Shown in pieces: positions 17,935 to 26,872 of a stretch of 64,000 nt of DNA; the first letter of the stretch is position 1, and every line of letters begins with the position of its first letter. The notes beneath the pieces are model-generated. The model made no database searches. It worked only from the letters and a program-made list of their open reading frames with translations, and was not told the origin of the DNA. The stretch comes from an uncultured Peptococcaceae bacterium (lineage in GTDB: Bacteria > Bacillota > Peptococcia > Peptococcales > Peptococcaceae): positions 90,610 through 154,609 of the forward strand of contig CAMYDW010000003.1 of assembly GCA_947254645.1 (NCBI GenBank). The letters run 5' to 3'. The position numbers were made by a program, and so were the translations under genes.

Positions 17935-18621
17935 ATGATTGGAACCATTGTTAATATGATTGTCGTATTGTGCTGTGGGCTCATCGGTAATCAACTTAAA
18001 AGAGGCATTCCAAAGGATTTACGCAATTTGATTATGCAGGTGCTAGGGCTTTGCGTTATTGTGATTGGGATGCGTATGGCATTGGCGGCCAAAAATGATT
18101 TAGTGATTGTCATCGCTATTGCCTTGGGCGCATTGGTCGGCTGTGCTTGTCATTTAGACGTAAAAATGAATCAATTTGGGGAAGCAGTAAAGCAATTAGT
18201 CCGTGTACAAGACAATGATTTTGTAGATGGTTTTGTTTCTGCAAGCTTGATTTTTTGTGTTGGTTCAATGGCGATTGTTGGGTCTTTTGAAGCGGCACTG
18301 AATCATAATTATACGGTGCTTTTTACAAAGTCTGCCCTCGATGGCATCATGGCGTTGGTTTTGGCCTCATCGATGGGAATAGGCGTTGCCTTTTCAGCTT
18401 TTGCGATTTTATTGTATCAAGGGGCTTTAACCATCTTAGCAGGACTTCTCTCCTCTGTGCTCACACCAGATGTCGTTGGGTACTTATCTTCTTGTGGTGG
18501 GGTGATGATTATTGCTATTGGACTCACCACCTCAGGCATCAAGGAAGTCAATACCATTAATTTATTACCAGGATTGTTAATTGTTGCCATCATTAGTGCA
18601 TTTTTACCACTGCTTGCTTAA
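17935..18621 (+). CDS. DUF554-family membrane protein
   Basis: A 228-residue protein with about seven hydrophobic segments. It shows family hallmarks: the opening GTIVNMIVVLCCGLIGNQLKRGIP, FVSASLIFCVGSMAIVGS in the centre, and SCGGVMIIAIGL near the end. DUF554 proteins (YdfK/YqgA group) are putative transporters of unknown substrate. ATG 17935 is preferred for GAGGAGAGG upstream. It stands alone between a promoter and a terminator. Confidence 0.85.
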   Translation: MIGTIVNMIVVLCCGLIGNQLKRGIPKDLRNLIMQVLGLCVIVIGMRMALAAKNDLVIVIAIALGALVGCACHLDVKMNQFGEAVKQLVRVQDNDFVDGFVSASLIFCVGSMAIVGSFEAALNHNYTVLFTKSALDGIMALVLASSMGIGVAFSAFAILLYQGALTILAGLLSSVLTPDVVGYLSSCGGVMIIAIGLTTSGIKEVNTINLLPGLLIVAIISAFLPLLA

Positions 18622-18654
18622 AAAAAGAGCCTGCTTCTCGCAGGCTCTTTTTTT
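18621..18654. terminator. Bidirectional terminator after the DUF554 gene
   Basis: Stem GAGCCTGC/GCAGGCTC (18627-18647), loop TTCTC, flanked by A-run and T-run. Confidence 0.92.
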
Positions 18655-18658
18655 ATAT

Positions 18659-19375
18659 TTATCGATGGAGATGGGCATGTGCGTACTGATATATTCTATC
18701 CCCTAATGTTGAAAGAGGGGGTGGTAAATGAGGCAGTATCAATTGTCCAAAATCCTTGACACGGGCAAAAAATTCTCGCTTTCTAAGGCTCGTATCGCTG
18801 ATGTTTTTTTCATTACAAGGGCAGCCGTAGGTGCTAATGCCTAGCTGCTCACTGATATACACAGCACGATACAAATGGAACTTTTGACTCACAATGATGA
18901 GCTTTTCGGCGCCATATTCATCATAAGCATTGTTGACACTGGTAAAGGTATTGACACCATGGGAGTCGACCTTGATGGCTTTTGAAGGCACTCCTTTTTT
19001 TTCAAGATAATGCTTCATCACAGAAACCTCGCTTTCTGTGTCATCGCTGCCACCACTTACCAAAATATTAGCAGAAGCCTCTTTTTGATAGAGGGTGAGG
19101 GCAGTGTCTAATCTTTCTTTTAAAATGGGACTTGGTTCGCCATCTTCTTCAATGCCTGCACCAAGCACTAGAATATAATCTGCGTGGGTTCCTGTAAGGG
19201 CATCTGCTTTCCAGAGATTGTTTGCGGTAGAAAACATCATCAAAAGATTAATAGAAAATAATGAGATGGCACCAAGAAGTATTAAAATAAGGCAAATACC
19301 AATAAGATTGCCTATAAAGGAGATCACAGGATGAGACTTTTTCTTTCTTTTATCATTAATTGCTTTTTTCGACAT
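18659..19375 (-). CDS. YdcF/SanA (DUF218) family protein
   Basis: A 238-residue protein with a lysine-rich N-terminus, one membrane span (about 19-43) and an extracytoplasmic DUF218 domain. Visible motifs are YILVLGAG near residue 67, LVSGGSDD near 105, and QKFHLYRAVYISEQLG near 170. Relatives SanA and ElyC act in envelope integrity and polysaccharide metabolism in enterobacteria; the Firmicute role is unclear. GAGAGAAG before the start supports ATG 19375. Confidence 0.85.
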   Translation of the reverse strand: MSKKAINDKRKKKSHPVISFIGNLIGICLILILLGAISLFSINLLMMFSTANNLWKADALTGTHADYILVLGAGIEEDGEPSPILKERLDTALTLYQKEASANILVSGGSDDTESEVSVMKHYLEKKGVPSKAIKVDSHGVNTFTSVNNAYDEYGAEKLIIVSQKFHLYRAVYISEQLGISTYGCPCNEKNISDTSLRKREFFARVKDFGQLILPHLPPPLSTLGDRIYQYAHAHLHR

Positions 19376-19478
19376 AGCTTCTCTCTTTCTAAAAAATAGG
19401 GTATGATTGGCTTAGTGGATTTCATATCAAAAAGTATGATATACTATGAGCGCAATTTTTATTATAGGAGGGATACGA

Positions 19479-20141
19479 GTGAGGAGATTCATTCGTTTTA
19501 TTGTTAGATGGATTAAAGGGCTTTTAGTCCTTTTGCTTATGATAGCAGTGCTCTTTTCATTGACACCTGTAACGCTTTCTATTCCGGAACAATCTCAATA
19601 TCCAAGCTTGCCCAATGGCTGCGAATCGGTATCTGCAGCCGCTTGTTTGAATTATCTTGGTGAATATACAGCGGCGGAAACCTTTGCCAGTGAATTTTTA
19701 CCAAAGGGACCAATTGGGACGGTGCATCCAAAGAAAGCCTATGTAGGAGAGCCAAGTGCCGAGGGCTATTATTGCTTTCAAAAACCACTGGTACAAGGAA
19801 TTAATTCATTTTTAAGCACACGAGACACCACTGTGCGTGCCAAAAGTCATCCTTTTGTACCTTTTTTGGAAGTGGCACTGCGTGTGCATTTCAAAAAGCC
19901 TGTCATTGTATGGACCACTGTGGATGGCAAATTGCCTTCAAAAAATAGTGGTGTTGTCTGGAACATCAATGGTCGCAACTATGACCCCTATGATAATCTC
20001 CATGTAGTGGTAGTAGATGGTATGAAAGGTTTACAGGTCCATGTGGTGGATTCTGTGAACGGGGCGCACTGGACATCCCTTATTGAATTTTTGCCACGTT
20101 ATTATGCGATGGGCATGCGCGCTGTCTACTTTACTGATTAG
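19479..20141 (+). CDS. Membrane-anchored C39-like cysteine peptidase
   Basis: A 220-residue protein with one N-terminal membrane span (about 10-28) after a basic start (VRRFIRFIVRWIKG). The papain-like C39_2 domain has the likely nucleophile Cys in LPNGCESVSAAACLNYLG (near residue 47) and the likely catalytic His in NLHVVVVDG. AGGAGG directly upstream favours GTG 19479 over ATG 19446. It probably acts outside the membrane; the substrate is unknown. Its last 11 bases overlap the 3' end of the opposite-strand gene. Confidence 0.8.
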   Translation: MRRFIRFIVRWIKGLLVLLLMIAVLFSLTPVTLSIPEQSQYPSLPNGCESVSAAACLNYLGEYTAAETFASEFLPKGPIGTVHPKKAYVGEPSAEGYYCFQKPLVQGINSFLSTRDTTVRAKSHPFVPFLEVALRVHFKKPVIVWTTVDGKLPSKNSGVVWNINGRNYDPYDNLHVVVVDGMKGLQVHVVDSVNGAHWTSLIEFLPRYYAMGMRAVYFTD

Positions 20142-20388
20142 CAGTGCGTTCTGCTTGCTTAAAAAGAATGGCAGCGATTTCATCGTCTTCCTTGCAGGTT
20201 AAGATATGTAAAATATCATAAGCACGATTTTCTAGGTCACTTAATTCATAAGACCAATTGGCTGTGGCAAAATTATAGCGGTCGGTTTGATCCATGACAT
20301 TTTCTTTGGTGTGATAGTCAAAATCATTCCAATCATCATGAAGATCAATATAGTAATAGGTTGTATTTATTTTTGCTTTATTGTCCAT
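20131..20388 (-). CDS. Small acidic protein of unknown function
   Basis: An 85-residue soluble protein, rich in Asp, Asn, Tyr and Trp. AAGGAGAA lies just before ATG 20388, so it is probably real. It starts only 9 bases after the end of the ABC-F gene on the same strand and is likely in its operon. Its 3' end overlaps the converging C39-like gene by 11 bases. No family is recognised. Confidence 0.7.
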   Translation of the reverse strand: MDNKAKINTTYYYIDLHDDWNDFDYHTKENVMDQTDRYNFATANWSYELSDLENRAYDILHILTCKEDDEIAAILFKQAERTANQ

Positions 20389-20397
20389 CTGTTCTCC

Positions 20398-22293
20398 TTA
20401 AGATTGATTTTTTATGGCTTCAACTTTTTCTTCAAGGGCTGCCCAGCGCGCCATTTTTTCATCAAGGCTTAGAGAAAGCGTATCACGCTCTTCTGTAAGC
20501 TTTACGAGATGAGAATAATTGGTGGCGTTGGCAGCCATTTCTTTTTCTAGGTGCTGAATTTGTTCTTCAAGCATCATAATATCATCTTCGATGGTTTCGT
20601 ATTCTTGCTTTTCCTGATAGCTCAATTTGAGCTTAGGGGCTGTTTTTTGTTTGCTGTGCGTCGATTTTGTATCAATCGTTGCTTTTTCCATGATTGGTGC
20701 AGGCCGTTTTTCTAAATAACTAGAAAAATCACCAGCATACATTTTAACATTGCCGCTTCCCTCAAAGGCGAGAATACGGTTACAAATACGGTCAAGGAAG
20801 TAGCGGTCGTGACTGACAGTAAGCACTGGACCAGGAAAATGCTGCAGATAATCTTCCAGCACCTGTAAAGTACCGATGTCCAAATCGTTGGTCGGTTCAT
20901 CTAGGAAGAGCACATTGTTTTCTTCCATCAAAATGCTCAACAAATACAAGCGTCGGCGTTCGCCGCCTGAAAGCTGGCTGATTGGTCCATATTGCTGCTC
21001 AGAACGGAAAAGAAAGGCATCAAGCATTTGGCTCGCAGAGAGATGTGAACCATCTGCACGATGAATGTATTCGCCGTGGTCTTTGATAAAATCAATGACC
21101 TTTTGGTTTGGTGGTAAATCTTCGTTTTGTTGTTTGTAATAACCGATCTTGACTGTTTCGCCAATTTCTAAGACGCCGCCATCCTTCGGTGTCAATCCAG
21201 CAAAAATATCGAGCAGTGTCGACTTCCCCATGCCATTGGCACCGACGATGCCAATTCTATCGTTGCGTACAAAGGCATAGGAAAAATCATTGATAATGGC
21301 TTTGTCAGCAAACTTTTTTGAGAGGTTTTCAGCAATAATAATCTTTTTGCCAAGACGAGCATTGACAAAATCCATATCAAGCTTTGTGTCCTGAGTGGTT
21401 GTCAGCTGGTCTTGGATATCATAAAAGCGCTCCGCACGTGCTTTTTGTTTGGTACGACGTGCTTCAACCCCTTTTCGCATCCAGGCCAGTTCTTGCTTAT
21501 AGAGCTGGCGCAGCTGATGGTCACGTTTTGCTTGTGCAGCTGTCATTTCTGCTTTTTTCTCTAAAAAGGTGGAATAATTGCCGTTATAGCGTTGAAGCGT
21601 GGCATTGTCAATTTCAAAGATGGTGTTGCAGGTGCGGTCAAGAAAATAGCGGTCATGAGTGACGATGACCAAAGCACATTGACGGTCGTGCAATTCTTTT
21701 TCTAGCCAACGGATGGTTTCGTAATCCAGATGGTTGGTTGGTTCGTCCAGCAAAAGTAGATTGGCAGGACGAATAAGAGCAGCAGCAAGGGCGACTCTTT
21801 TTCGCATGCCACCAGAAAGCGTGGCGATTTTTTGATTGATATCATGAATTTGTAAGCGATGAAGAATGCTCTTGGCGGCGCTTTCAAGTTGCCAAGCATC
21901 AGCGGCATCCATGGCTTCTTGTGCTTCTAATAAGTGGGACGTCGCTGCTTCATCTTCTGGATGGGCAGTCACTTCGACTAGGGCTTGCTCATACTGACGA
22001 ACGATTTCAAAAACGGGAGAGGTACCGTTAAATACCTCGGTCAGTACGGTGTTTTCATCATCCATTTCTTGATGCTGTGGCAGGTACTCCATCGTGAGAC
22101 TGTTTGAAGTAATAAACTCACTTTTGGGGTCCACATCAATGCCAGCGAGCTGACGGAGCAAGGTGGATTTACCAACACCGTTGGTGCCAATGAGACCGAT
22201 TTTATCTGTGTGTGAAATGGCCAAATTTATATCATCGAAAAGTACGCGTAATCCGTGACTGCAATGTAGATGACGCGCTTCTAATAGTATCAT
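20398..22293 (-). CDS. ABC-F family ATPase (Uup type)
   Basis: A 631-residue cytoplasmic protein with two ATPase domains and no membrane part. Each has a Walker A (GTNGVGKST near residue 37 and GANGMGKST near 355) and an ABC signature (LSGGMRKRV and LSGGERRRL). The linker contains the Lys/Arg-rich helix expected of ABC-F proteins that bind the ribosome. The C-terminal coiled coil (about 545-625) is like that of Uup. Proteins of this class resolve stalled ribosomes or protect them from antibiotics; which applies here cannot be told. GGAGGAATT sets the start. Confidence 0.9.
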   Translation of the reverse strand: MILLEARHLHCSHGLRVLFDDINLAISHTDKIGLIGTNGVGKSTLLRQLAGIDVDPKSEFITSNSLTMEYLPQHQEMDDENTVLTEVFNGTSPVFEIVRQYEQALVEVTAHPEDEAATSHLLEAQEAMDAADAWQLESAAKSILHRLQIHDINQKIATLSGGMRKRVALAAALIRPANLLLLDEPTNHLDYETIRWLEKELHDRQCALVIVTHDRYFLDRTCNTIFEIDNATLQRYNGNYSTFLEKKAEMTAAQAKRDHQLRQLYKQELAWMRKGVEARRTKQKARAERFYDIQDQLTTTQDTKLDMDFVNARLGKKIIIAENLSKKFADKAIINDFSYAFVRNDRIGIVGANGMGKSTLLDIFAGLTPKDGGVLEIGETVKIGYYKQQNEDLPPNQKVIDFIKDHGEYIHRADGSHLSASQMLDAFLFRSEQQYGPISQLSGGERRRLYLLSILMEENNVLFLDEPTNDLDIGTLQVLEDYLQHFPGPVLTVSHDRYFLDRICNRILAFEGSGNVKMYAGDFSSYLEKRPAPIMEKATIDTKSTHSKQKTAPKLKLSYQEKQEYETIEDDIMMLEEQIQHLEKEMAANATNYSHLVKLTEERDTLSLSLDEKMARWAALEEKVEAIKNQS

Positions 22294-22418
22294 GTCATAA
22301 TTCCTCCAAAATATGGTTATATAAAATAGTATAGCAAATGCAAACCGATAATGAAATATAGTACCATCAATGCAGTTTGTGGTACTATAGGAGTGATTAA
22401 GCTGAAAGGATGATAAGA

Positions 22419-22811
22419 ATGTCTAAATTCAAAAAAGCTGTTACTTTTATCACATTAATGGTAGGTGCGCTTGGCGCCTTCAAGGCAGCAAAAAAAGTAC
22501 AAGAAGCCTATCAATTAAAATTAGAGAATTGTACCAACAAGACGTTGGACCTTTATATAGGCACTCAAAAAGCACCAGATGCATTGGTGGTGACGGCACT
22601 GAAACCCAATGAAAAACGCATGATTGATTTGACCCACTTGCCAATGACAGAGCATGATGTTGTTTATATTCGCTTCCCAGGGAAAGACGGTGCAGATAGC
22701 TATCAACGCACCTTGATTTATGATATAGATGAATGCAATTATGCCATGCATGGGATGATTGTAGATTATGGGAACGGTAATTTAGATGTTAAGCTGGTAA
22801 AACTTTCATGA
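22419..22811 (+). CDS. Hypothetical protein upstream of thiN
   Basis: A 130-residue protein with one N-terminal hydrophobic segment (about 6-24, VTFITLMVGALGAFKAAKK) followed by a beta-rich domain of about 100 residues. AAAGGA 8 bases upstream favours ATG 22419. Its stop overlaps the thiN start (ATGA), so translation is coupled. The family is not recognised. Confidence 0.65.
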   Translation: MSKFKKAVTFITLMVGALGAFKAAKKVQEAYQLKLENCTNKTLDLYIGTQKAPDALVVTALKPNEKRMIDLTHLPMTEHDVVYIRFPGKDGADSYQRTLIYDIDECNYAMHGMIVDYGNGNLDVKLVKLS

Positions 22812-23500
22812 GCCATTATACAGAGCTGCTATTAAAAGAAAATGCTGCACCGGCTATATTGATTACTGGTGGTGTGCCATCCTCTGTTGCATTGCTGAAA
22901 AATATTCAAGCACGCTATCCTGAAGCGCCTGTTTTTTGTGCCGATGGAGGAGCCGACTACTGTTATCGTGCCAATGTGCTACCAACCTATATTATTGGCG
23001 ACATGGATTCTGTGTCAAATAATGCTAGGAAATGGCTATTAAAAAATAAAGTGCCAGAATATGTATTTCCCACAGAAAAAGATTTCTCTGACACACAGCT
23101 GGCGATAGAAGCGCTTTTTAAAGAGCAATCCCAAGAAATTATTGTTCTTGGGGCACTTGGTGGCAGAATGGATCATGAAATGGCCAATGTGATGCTCCTT
23201 GTTTCTTATGGAAGAAAGGGCCATTCTCTGATTTTTGTGGATGATCAAAATATTATGCGATATGTTGGAGCAGGGACACATACCATTTATCGCTGTCGTG
23301 GGTATATAGGAATTGTACCTTTTTCAGATCAGGGGATGCGTCTCTCCATTGAGGGCTTGTATTATCCCTTGCCAAAGACCAGTGTGCCTTTTGGGGCCAG
23401 TCACTTAATTAGTAATGTTTTTGGCGATGAAAAAGAAGCACGTTTTCTCATTGAAGAGGGCGATGGCATTTTAGTAAGAAGTAAAGATAAGAAGGAGTAA
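22808..23500 (+). CDS. thiN: Thiamine pyrophosphokinase
   Basis: Converts thiamine plus ATP to thiamine pyrophosphate. The 230-residue protein has the catalytic-domain segments CADGGADYC (near 46), YIIGDMDSV (near 62), TEKDFSDTQLAIEAL (near 93) and LGALGGRMDHEMAN (near 115), all diagnostic for the family, then the beta-sheet C-terminal domain. It overlaps the preceding small gene by 4 bases. No TPP riboswitch was seen upstream, in keeping with a salvage enzyme. Confidence 0.93.
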   Translation: MSHYTELLLKENAAPAILITGGVPSSVALLKNIQARYPEAPVFCADGGADYCYRANVLPTYIIGDMDSVSNNARKWLLKNKVPEYVFPTEKDFSDTQLAIEALFKEQSQEIIVLGALGGRMDHEMANVMLLVSYGRKGHSLIFVDDQNIMRYVGAGTHTIYRCRGYIGIVPFSDQGMRLSIEGLYYPLPKTSVPFGASHLISNVFGDEKEARFLIEEGDGILVRSKDKKE

Positions 23501-23505
23501 AGAAA

Positions 23506-23856
23506 ATGAAGATTTTATTTCATGTAGATCAATGTGAACGTTGGACGACCTGTTTAGGGAATGTTTATAATACCCTTAAATATTTTAATGAAAAAAATGT
23601 TGCTGGAGAAATTGAAATCGTGGTGAATGCAGTGGCGGTAAAAGAACTTTCAAAAATAGGTGCAGAGGCGGCAGGTATTGCAGAAGAATTGTCTCACTAT
23701 ATGAATCAAGGGGTAAAAGTGTTGGCTTGTCGCAATGCGCTCGTTGGGCAAAATATTCAAGAAGAGGACCTCTTAGAAAAAGTAGGCATTGTTGATGCAG
23801 CCATCATTGAAATGGCAGAAAAACAAGCAGAAGGCTGGGCATATATTCGTCCATAA
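23506..23856 (+). CDS. DsrE-family sulfur-relay-like protein
   Basis: A 116-residue protein of the DsrE/DsrF-like fold: MKILFHVDQCERW start, then the VVNAVAVKEL and VLACRNALVG strands. The cysteine in VLACRNAL (near residue 67) is at the position active in many family members. It is a single stand-alone subunit; the dsrEFH trio of sulfur oxidisers is not present, so a link to the dsr locus 27 kb away is not supported. AAGGAG precedes the ATG. Confidence 0.8.
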   Translation: MKILFHVDQCERWTTCLGNVYNTLKYFNEKNVAGEIEIVVNAVAVKELSKIGAEAAGIAEELSHYMNQGVKVLACRNALVGQNIQEEDLLEKVGIVDAAIIEMAEKQAEGWAYIRP

Positions 23857-23862
23857 GAGGTG

Positions 23863-24513
23863 ATGAATAGGATTGAAAAAGCTATTTTGAAGGAGTTTGT
23901 TTTATCAATGAAGAAGGTAGCGTTGCCGTATTTTTATGTAGAAAATGCTTTCGGTGGTAGTCAAAAATGGCTCCGCTCTGCAATGATGCGCCTTGGTGGA
24001 TGTGCAGCAGTGACGGCTTGCGATTTGTGTATTTTTCTAAAAAAATACAATGACAAAAACAGCCTTTATCCTCATGGGGTGCACAGTTTGTCAAAGGAAG
24101 ACTATGTGGCCTTTACAGAAATCATGAAGCCGTATTTACATCCAAGAATTTCAGGCATAGATGCGCTCGATATATATGTTGAAGGCTTGATGCATTACAT
24201 GGCGGATCAAGGTGAAAAAAGTATTCATCTGGAAGGTGTGGATGGGAATATTTCTGTGCAAGCGGCTGAAGATATTGTTCGGGCACAAATGGACAAGGGC
24301 TTTCCAATCCCGATGTTGATGCTGAAGCATTATAATAAAATTTTTTCAGATTATGTATGGCATTGGTTTATGCTCACAGGGTATGAGCAGAAGGCAGATA
24401 AATTTTTGGTAAAAGCAACCACTTATGGACGTTCAGAATGGCTTGATTTTAACTTATTATGGGATACGCGTTTTGAACGGAAAGGCGGACTTATTATTGT
24501 CCGTGAACAATAG
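23863..24513 (+). CDS. Protein of unknown function, possible cysteine-peptidase fold
   Basis: A 216-residue protein. The segment GGCAAVTACDLCIFLKK (near residues 46-62) followed later by WHWFMLTGYE (near 165) and a C-terminal YGRSEWLDFNLLW resembles the Cys...His...Trp layout of C39-like enzymes; this is inference from pattern only. There is no signal peptide. The start is uncertain: ATG 23863 is used, while ATG 23908 has GAAGGAG upstream and would remove 15 residues. A strong terminator follows. Confidence 0.6.
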   Translation: MNRIEKAILKEFVLSMKKVALPYFYVENAFGGSQKWLRSAMMRLGGCAAVTACDLCIFLKKYNDKNSLYPHGVHSLSKEDYVAFTEIMKPYLHPRISGIDALDIYVEGLMHYMADQGEKSIHLEGVDGNISVQAAEDIVRAQMDKGFPIPMLMLKHYNKIFSDYVWHWFMLTGYEQKADKFLVKATTYGRSEWLDFNLLWDTRFERKGGLIIVREQ

Positions 24514-24546
24514 CATAAAAAGACATTTCTTTACAAGAAATGCGAT

Positions 24547-24586
24547 AAAAGGTATCATACTACTTGGAGTAGCATGATACCTTTTT
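24547..24586 (+). terminator. Terminator after the 23.9-kb gene
   Basis: Stem AAAAGGTATCAT/ATGATACCTTTTT with an inner stem around TTGG (24547-24586), ending in five T residues. Confidence 0.88.
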
Positions 24587-24613
24587 CGATGTGAGTTGAA
24601 TAGGAGTAAGTAT

Positions 24614-25594
24614 ATGGGTGGAAAACATTTACCAGAAACAATGGCATTGATTCACGACAATATTATGAAGTTTAACAATCCATTGGCAGTTTCTGCAAAA
24701 GAGAATGCACAATGGGCCGAAACCTTGCATTTGCCAAAGCAAGGTGACATTCTTTTTTATACTGGTGGGGAATATCAGTTATTGCCATTTATTGATTCAT
24801 TGGTAACGGTGATGGATATTGTAGATCCTTCATCACGTCCTTTTGGTTGGATGATGCAAATGCGTGATCTTGCAAGTAAGACAGGATATGCACCAGAAAA
24901 GATTTTTGCTTCTGTTTTTGCACAAGACAAGGAGCGCTTTTTCTCAATCAATGAAAAAGCAGCTCGTATTTTAAAAGCACTTGGCTATCAAATTTGCTAC
25001 GATGGTGAAAACGAAGTTTACAGTGGTGCATTATTGCATGAATTGGGCTTTTATGAAGCCTTGGGTGCTTACAGCAAGCGTGTCAGTGCCTTTTTAAAAC
25101 AAAGTGGTGCTAAAACAGTGGTTTGTATGTCACCACATGCAGCAGAAATGTTCTCAATTGTTTACCCTCAATATGGGGATTTCCCAGATGTAGAGGTCAA
25201 AACCTTTGTTGAAATGGTGCATGCAAAGCGTCACATGCTGCCAAAGAATTTCTATAGAGGCCTTGTGACCTTACATGACTCTTGTCGTATGGCAAGAGAG
25301 ATGGATGTGGTGGATGAATTTAGAGATGTTTTGGATGCCATGCATGTGCGTTATCAAGAGCCGTTCCGTACAGGCAAATGGAGCACCTGCTGTGGTGGCC
25401 CAATCAAGACCACCTATGCGGAGCTGTCTCACAAATTGGCACAAAAACGTGTAGATGAGCTTGCTGATACAGGGGCGCAAATGGCGTTGGTGTCTTGTCC
25501 TTATTGTCTATCTGCTTTAGAGAGTGCGAAAAAGACGAACCACATTCAGATTGCAGATTTTGTTGAATTTTTAGCAAAGGGGTACGGCATATGA
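24614..25594 (+). CDS. CCG-domain iron-sulfur protein (LutA/HdrB-like)
   Basis: A 326-residue cytoplasmic protein. The C-terminal half has an intact CCG motif: DSCRMAR, then STCCGGP, then SCPYC (near 220-295), which can bind a non-cubane iron-sulfur cluster as in HdrB and LutA. In the N-terminal half the matching positions lack cysteine (YTGGEYQ, YSGALLHELGF), so only one cluster site is expected. AGGAG before ATG 24614 sets the start. Its stop overlaps the next gene by 4 bases. The pair resembles lactate-oxidation LutA-LutB, but no LutC is adjacent. Confidence 0.8.
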   Translation: MGGKHLPETMALIHDNIMKFNNPLAVSAKENAQWAETLHLPKQGDILFYTGGEYQLLPFIDSLVTVMDIVDPSSRPFGWMMQMRDLASKTGYAPEKIFASVFAQDKERFFSINEKAARILKALGYQICYDGENEVYSGALLHELGFYEALGAYSKRVSAFLKQSGAKTVVCMSPHAAEMFSIVYPQYGDFPDVEVKTFVEMVHAKRHMLPKNFYRGLVTLHDSCRMAREMDVVDEFRDVLDAMHVRYQEPFRTGKWSTCCGGPIKTTYAELSHKLAQKRVDELADTGAQMALVSCPYCLSALESAKKTNHIQIADFVEFLAKGYGI

Positions 25595-26790
25595 GCGACA
25601 ACATTAAAAAAGAGATAGGAAGTTATTCCAAAGACATCAACAAGGCCAGTGAAGATCCACATATTCGTACAGCCATCACACGTGCGATTGATTCTTATCG
25701 TAATACCTTAAAGGATACCTTAGAACGCTATCCTCATACACCAGCGCTTGCCAAGGAAGTAAAGGAAATCAAACGTCAATCCCATGCCAATTGGCGTGAT
25801 TTAATGCAAACAGCGATGACTTCTATTGAAAGAAACCATGGTCATGCTTATTTTGCAGAGGATGCTCAAGCCGTTATTGATATTATTAATGATATTTCAG
25901 GAAAAAATAAAAGCATTGTTAAAGGGAAATCCATGCTTGGTGAAGAGCTTCATCTGAGAGAGCGTTTGGCAGAGTGTGGTCATGAAGTATGGGAAACTGA
26001 TTTAGGGGAATTTATTTTACAATTAATGGATGGCCGTCCAATGCACATTCTCTCTCCATCTATTCATGTGCCTCGTGAACAAGTGGCAGAGGTGTTTACG
26101 AAGTTTTTTGGTCGAACCATGCATCCAGATATTGCCGAAGAAGTTGGCGCAGTAAGAGAATTTTTGCGTGAGAAATATTTTACCGCAGATATAGGTATCA
26201 GTGGTGCCAATGCAGTGGCAGCTGATACAGGCCAACTTTCTATTATCGAAAATGAAGGCAATGTGCGTTTGTGCACAGCTGCACCATCAATTCATATTGC
26301 TGTTGTGGGCATCGAAAAGATTGTGCCGACCTTTTTAGAATCTATGAAGGTTTCTGAAGTAACCTGGCGTTATGGACAATATGGCGCGCCTGCTTATGTG
26401 AATATCATCAGTGGTCCGAGTAAGACTGGTGATATTGAAAAGGTCACCACCTATGGTGCCCATGGCCCGCATGAATTCCATGTGATTTTTGTGGACAATG
26501 GCCGCAGCAAAATGATGGACGATGCAGTCTGCAAAGATGCGGCACTGTGCTTGCGTTGTGGTGGATGCATGTATGAATGTCCTGTTTTCTCCTTGGTGGC
26601 AGGTCATTTTGGCAAAACTTATATGAATGGCATTGGTGCCATTTGGACAGCTTTTGTCGATGAAAGCGTCAATGAGGCAGCGCCATCTGTATTCAACTGC
26701 TTGCGTTGCGGTCGTTGTATTGAACAATGCCCAATGGATATTGATGTGCCAACGATGATCGCCGATTTAAGAAATCGTATTGTTGAATAA
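25591..26790 (+). CDS. LUD-domain ferredoxin-like protein (LutB-like)
   Basis: A 399-residue cytoplasmic protein: an LUD domain (about 60-290, with GISGANAVAADTGQLSIIENE near 205) followed by two 4Fe-4S motifs, CLRCGGCMYECP (near 323-334) and CLRCGRCIEQCP (near 370-381). LutB proteins are part of a lactate dehydrogenase complex that passes electrons to the quinone pool or ferredoxin. It is translationally coupled to the CCG gene. Lactate as donor for the nitrite and sulfite reductases is plausible, but is inference. Confidence 0.85.
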   Translation: MSDNIKKEIGSYSKDINKASEDPHIRTAITRAIDSYRNTLKDTLERYPHTPALAKEVKEIKRQSHANWRDLMQTAMTSIERNHGHAYFAEDAQAVIDIINDISGKNKSIVKGKSMLGEELHLRERLAECGHEVWETDLGEFILQLMDGRPMHILSPSIHVPREQVAEVFTKFFGRTMHPDIAEEVGAVREFLREKYFTADIGISGANAVAADTGQLSIIENEGNVRLCTAAPSIHIAVVGIEKIVPTFLESMKVSEVTWRYGQYGAPAYVNIISGPSKTGDIEKVTTYGAHGPHEFHVIFVDNGRSKMMDDAVCKDAALCLRCGGCMYECPVFSLVAGHFGKTYMNGIGAIWTAFVDESVNEAAPSVFNCLRCGRCIEQCPMDIDVPTMIADLRNRIVE

Positions 26791-26798
26791 AATAAAAC

Positions 26799-26827
26799 TT
26801 GCAAAACCTCCGATGAATAGGTATACT
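26799..26827 (+). promoter_or_regulatory. Promoter-like pair inside the structured element
   Basis: TTGCAA (26799-26804), 17 bases, TATACT (26822-26827). If active it would start a short RNA of about 80 nt that ends at the terminator at 26912. The same bases also form arms of the cloverleaf described at 26807-26872, so the two readings exclude each other in part. Confidence 0.45.
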
Positions 26828-26872
26828 ATGAGTTAGGAATAGCTAACGCGGTGGAAATCCGCAAATTGGAGG
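26807..26872 (+). ncRNA. Unassigned structured RNA, cloverleaf-like, directly before a terminator
   Basis: An outer helix CCTCCGAT/ATTGGAGG (26807-26814 with 26865-26872, one G-T pair) can enclose three short hairpins: ATAG/CTAT (26817-26829), GTTAG/CTAAC (26832-26847) and GCGG/CCGC (26848-26862, 7-base loop). A strong terminator begins on the next base. The shape recalls a four-way-junction riboswitch or a degenerate tRNA, but I match it to no known class and no consensus tRNA core is present. It lies between the LUD operon and the NSS transporter. Confidence 0.4.

Noticed and set aside
23506..23856. DsrE-like gene as part of the dsr system
   Set aside because: It is 27 kb from dsrAB, single, and lacks dsrF and dsrH; single DsrE-like proteins are widespread and have other roles.
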